Assembly (NCBI GenBank): GCA_019638475.1
Contig: JAHBTR010000002.1
Location: 186,001-250,000, forward strand
Direction: 5' to 3'
Length of the DNA stretch: 64,000 nucleotides
From: Chitinophagaceae bacterium
Lineage (GTDB): Bacteria > Bacteroidota > Bacteroidia > Chitinophagales > Chitinophagaceae
The notes beneath the pieces were generated by a model. That model did no database searches. It was not told where the DNA came from and saw only the letters and a program-made list of their open reading frames with translations. This document shows positions 62,835 to 64,000 of this stretch, piece by piece; position 1 is the stretch's first letter; each line of letters begins with the position of its first letter. The position numbers were made by a program, and so were the translations under genes.

Positions 62835-63023
62835 TTGCCTGAAAAAGTCATAAAAATAATTAAAATACAATCAAATTTAAACGAAGTACCTTCTACCCAA
62901 ACTGCTGATTTTTTAATTGCATGTACAGCAATGGCTAACAATATAACATTAGTAACCAACAATGAAAAGCATTTTGCGAGATATACAAAACTAAAATCAT
63001 TTTTCTATAAAATTTCCTTATAG
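62835..63023 (+). pseudogene. C-terminal remnant of a VapC-like PIN toxin
   Basis: The 62-residue reading keeps only the last third of a PIN domain: TADFLIACTAMANNITLVTNNEKHFARYTKLK, containing the third catalytic Asp and the TNN..F end. There is no start codon except TTG and no N-terminal half; the ORF is closed upstream. A vapB antitoxin is not present. It is a decayed toxin gene. Confidence 0.55.
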
Positions 63024-63038
63024 ATATTTTTATAGCAA

Positions 63039-64000
63039 TTATCGTTTAGAGAAATACTTGTTTTTTACGGTTATCAGCATTTCTGAAATGTCTTCAGATA
63101 TTTTAAACTTTACAATACAGAAACTAAATAATGAAACAAACAAAACACTTCTTACTATGCTGTCTATATATATATTTGAAATGGTAGGAATACAATAAAC
63201 CAATATAAAACTGATAGCACTTAACACTAAGAGGAGGAATGTTTTTTGGGTAAAAGGTTGCATTTTAAACAGCTTCCATATATATACAAATCTAATCATG
63301 TTAAAAAAACTAAGTGCAATTAAATTAGCATAAGCTGCACCAATAACACCATTGCTTTTAATTAAAAAATAGTTTAATGGTATAGCACACACAATAAACA
63401 GCATATTGGTAATAAAATCTACTTTCCAATATTTAGATAAGAGTAAAATTTGAGAATTTAATCCTGCACCCAAATCAAGAATTTTTGCTATACCAAGTAT
63501 AAGCATTATTTCTTTTACAGGAGTATATGTTGGTCCTAAAAAACTAACCATATTATCTGCACTCAAATAGGTAATTCCAAAAATGAGTAAGCCAATGAGT
63601 AATAAGTTTAAAGATGTTTTTTGATAAAGCATTAAAATTTTAGCCTTGTTTTTCTCTTTCCATGCTTCAGAAATAACAGGTATGCTAATGGCAGTAATGC
63701 TTCTTAATGGTACATCCATTAGTGTAACTATATAAGTAGGAATAATAAAAATAGCGGCATCTGCAAGTCCATTAGCTGATTGGCTTGCTATAATAATTGT
63801 ATCAATAATTCTTGATAATACATTTAAAACATTTCCTGAAAATATAAAAAAACCAAAAGAAAACATTTTACGCCAAAGCCTTTTTGTAACAGAGCTAATA
63901 GAAAAAACAATTTTAAAATGGTTACTTTTTTTAATTGACCATAGCAATAACAATATAGAAGGCAAATAAGATAAAGAGAATAAAGTAAAAAACTGTTCTA
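63039..64000 (-). CDS. Polysaccharide flippase (MATE/Wzx-type), C-terminal part
   Basis: The open frame continues without a stop to the right edge, so the start lies beyond 64000. The visible 320 residues contain roughly nine membrane helices, with GFFIFSGNVLNVLSRIIDTIIIASQ, RSITAISIPVISEAW and LDLGAGLNSQILLLSKYWK typical of Polysacc_synt flippases. It should move a lipid-linked sugar across the inner membrane for surface polysaccharide or O-antigen. Surrounding glycan genes are outside the window. The TTG at 63965 is not a true start. Confidence 0.8.
   Translation of the reverse strand, partial: EQFFTLFSLSYLPSILLLLWSIKKSNHFKIVFSISSVTKRLWRKMFSFGFFIFSGNVLNVLSRIIDTIIIASQSANGLADAAIFIIPTYIVTLMDVPLRSITAISIPVISEAWKEKNKAKILMLYQKTSLNLLLIGLLIFGITYLSADNMVSFLGPTYTPVKEIMLILGIAKILDLGAGLNSQILLLSKYWKVDFITNMLFIVCAIPLNYFLIKSNGVIGAAYANLIALSFFNMIRFVYIWKLFKMQPFTQKTFLLLVLSAISFILVYCIPTISNIYIDSIVRSVLFVSLFSFCIVKFKISEDISEMLITVKNKYFSKR

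Overview
The window is low-GC chromosomal DNA from a member of the Bacteroidota, most likely of the Chitinophagales/Chitinophagaceae type. The evidence is: (i) promoters of the Bacteroidota form TTTG - about 19 nt - TAnnTTTG in front of many genes on both strands, instead of -35/-10 boxes; (ii) a secreted subtilase with a type IX secretion (T9SS) C-terminal tail; (iii) lineage-typical families (RemB/Wzi-like barrels, MbnP/MbnH, the SCO and DUF420 proteins, a short MutS-like ATPase, a bifunctional nuclease with UVR tail); (iv) E. coli-unlike gene order. Both ends cut through genes: the N-terminus of a membrane Fe-S oxidoreductase on the left and the C-terminal part of a polysaccharide flippase on the right.

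Layout. 0-1 kb: Fe-S oxidoreductase start and a parDE toxin-antitoxin pair with a palindromic operator inside its promoter. 1-5 kb: PyrR-like phosphoribosyltransferase, OsmC, ruvB, a lipoprotein overlapping the fluoride exporter gene crcB. 5-12 kb: a 1005-residue TonB-dependent receptor, Kdo transferase (waaA), thymidine kinase, ccmB. 12.2-12.5 kb: tRNA-Gly(GCC) then tRNA-Leu(TAA) in one minus-strand unit. 12.5-22 kb: hutU, AMP nucleosidase, rplY, a cysteine-free sirtuin, a class III aminotransferase, CAP protein, rsmA, a 2-hydroxyacid dehydrogenase, dtd, arfB. 22-25 kb: a copper/heme block (MbnP, MbnH, DUF420, SCO). 25-39.7 kb: mnmA, a T9SS subtilase, RNA methyltransferase, a response regulator with a sigma-54 activator ATPase but no DNA-binding domain, folP, tRNA-Leu(CAA), hscB, nuclease, MutS-like ATPase, dihydroorotase. 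39.7-48.6 kb: two tandem RemB/Wzi-like barrels facing two tandem exported caspase-fold proteases. 49-53 kb: etfBA, then an accessory patch with palindromic repeats, higBA and a second toxin-antitoxin locus whose toxin carries a nonsense codon. 53-56.4 kb: rplM-rpsI-rpsB-tsf and the RNase P RNA gene. 56.4-61.4 kb: ftsB-like gene, a POTRA/barrel outer-membrane protein, ychF, a Nudix hydrolase, pyrE. 61.4-63 kb: decayed genes (start-less ORF, split GYF protein, VapC tail).

Functionally this is mostly housekeeping DNA (translation, pyrimidine and folate synthesis, Fe-S and cytochrome oxidase assembly, envelope) with small accessory islands at each end, at 27.8 kb and at 50.9-52.8 kb. I saw no CRISPR array, no intact insertion sequence and no prophage. 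The RNase P RNA gene has a clear P1 stem, so its -7 box fixes the distance to the transcription start (about 6 nt). By that ruler several genes (rsmA, pyrE, higB, ruvB) look leaderless or nearly so. The best candidates for something new are the exported caspase pair, a 203-bp element with perfect 20-bp inverted ends at 48.7 kb, the duplicated double-palindrome repeats at 51 kb, and the copper block.
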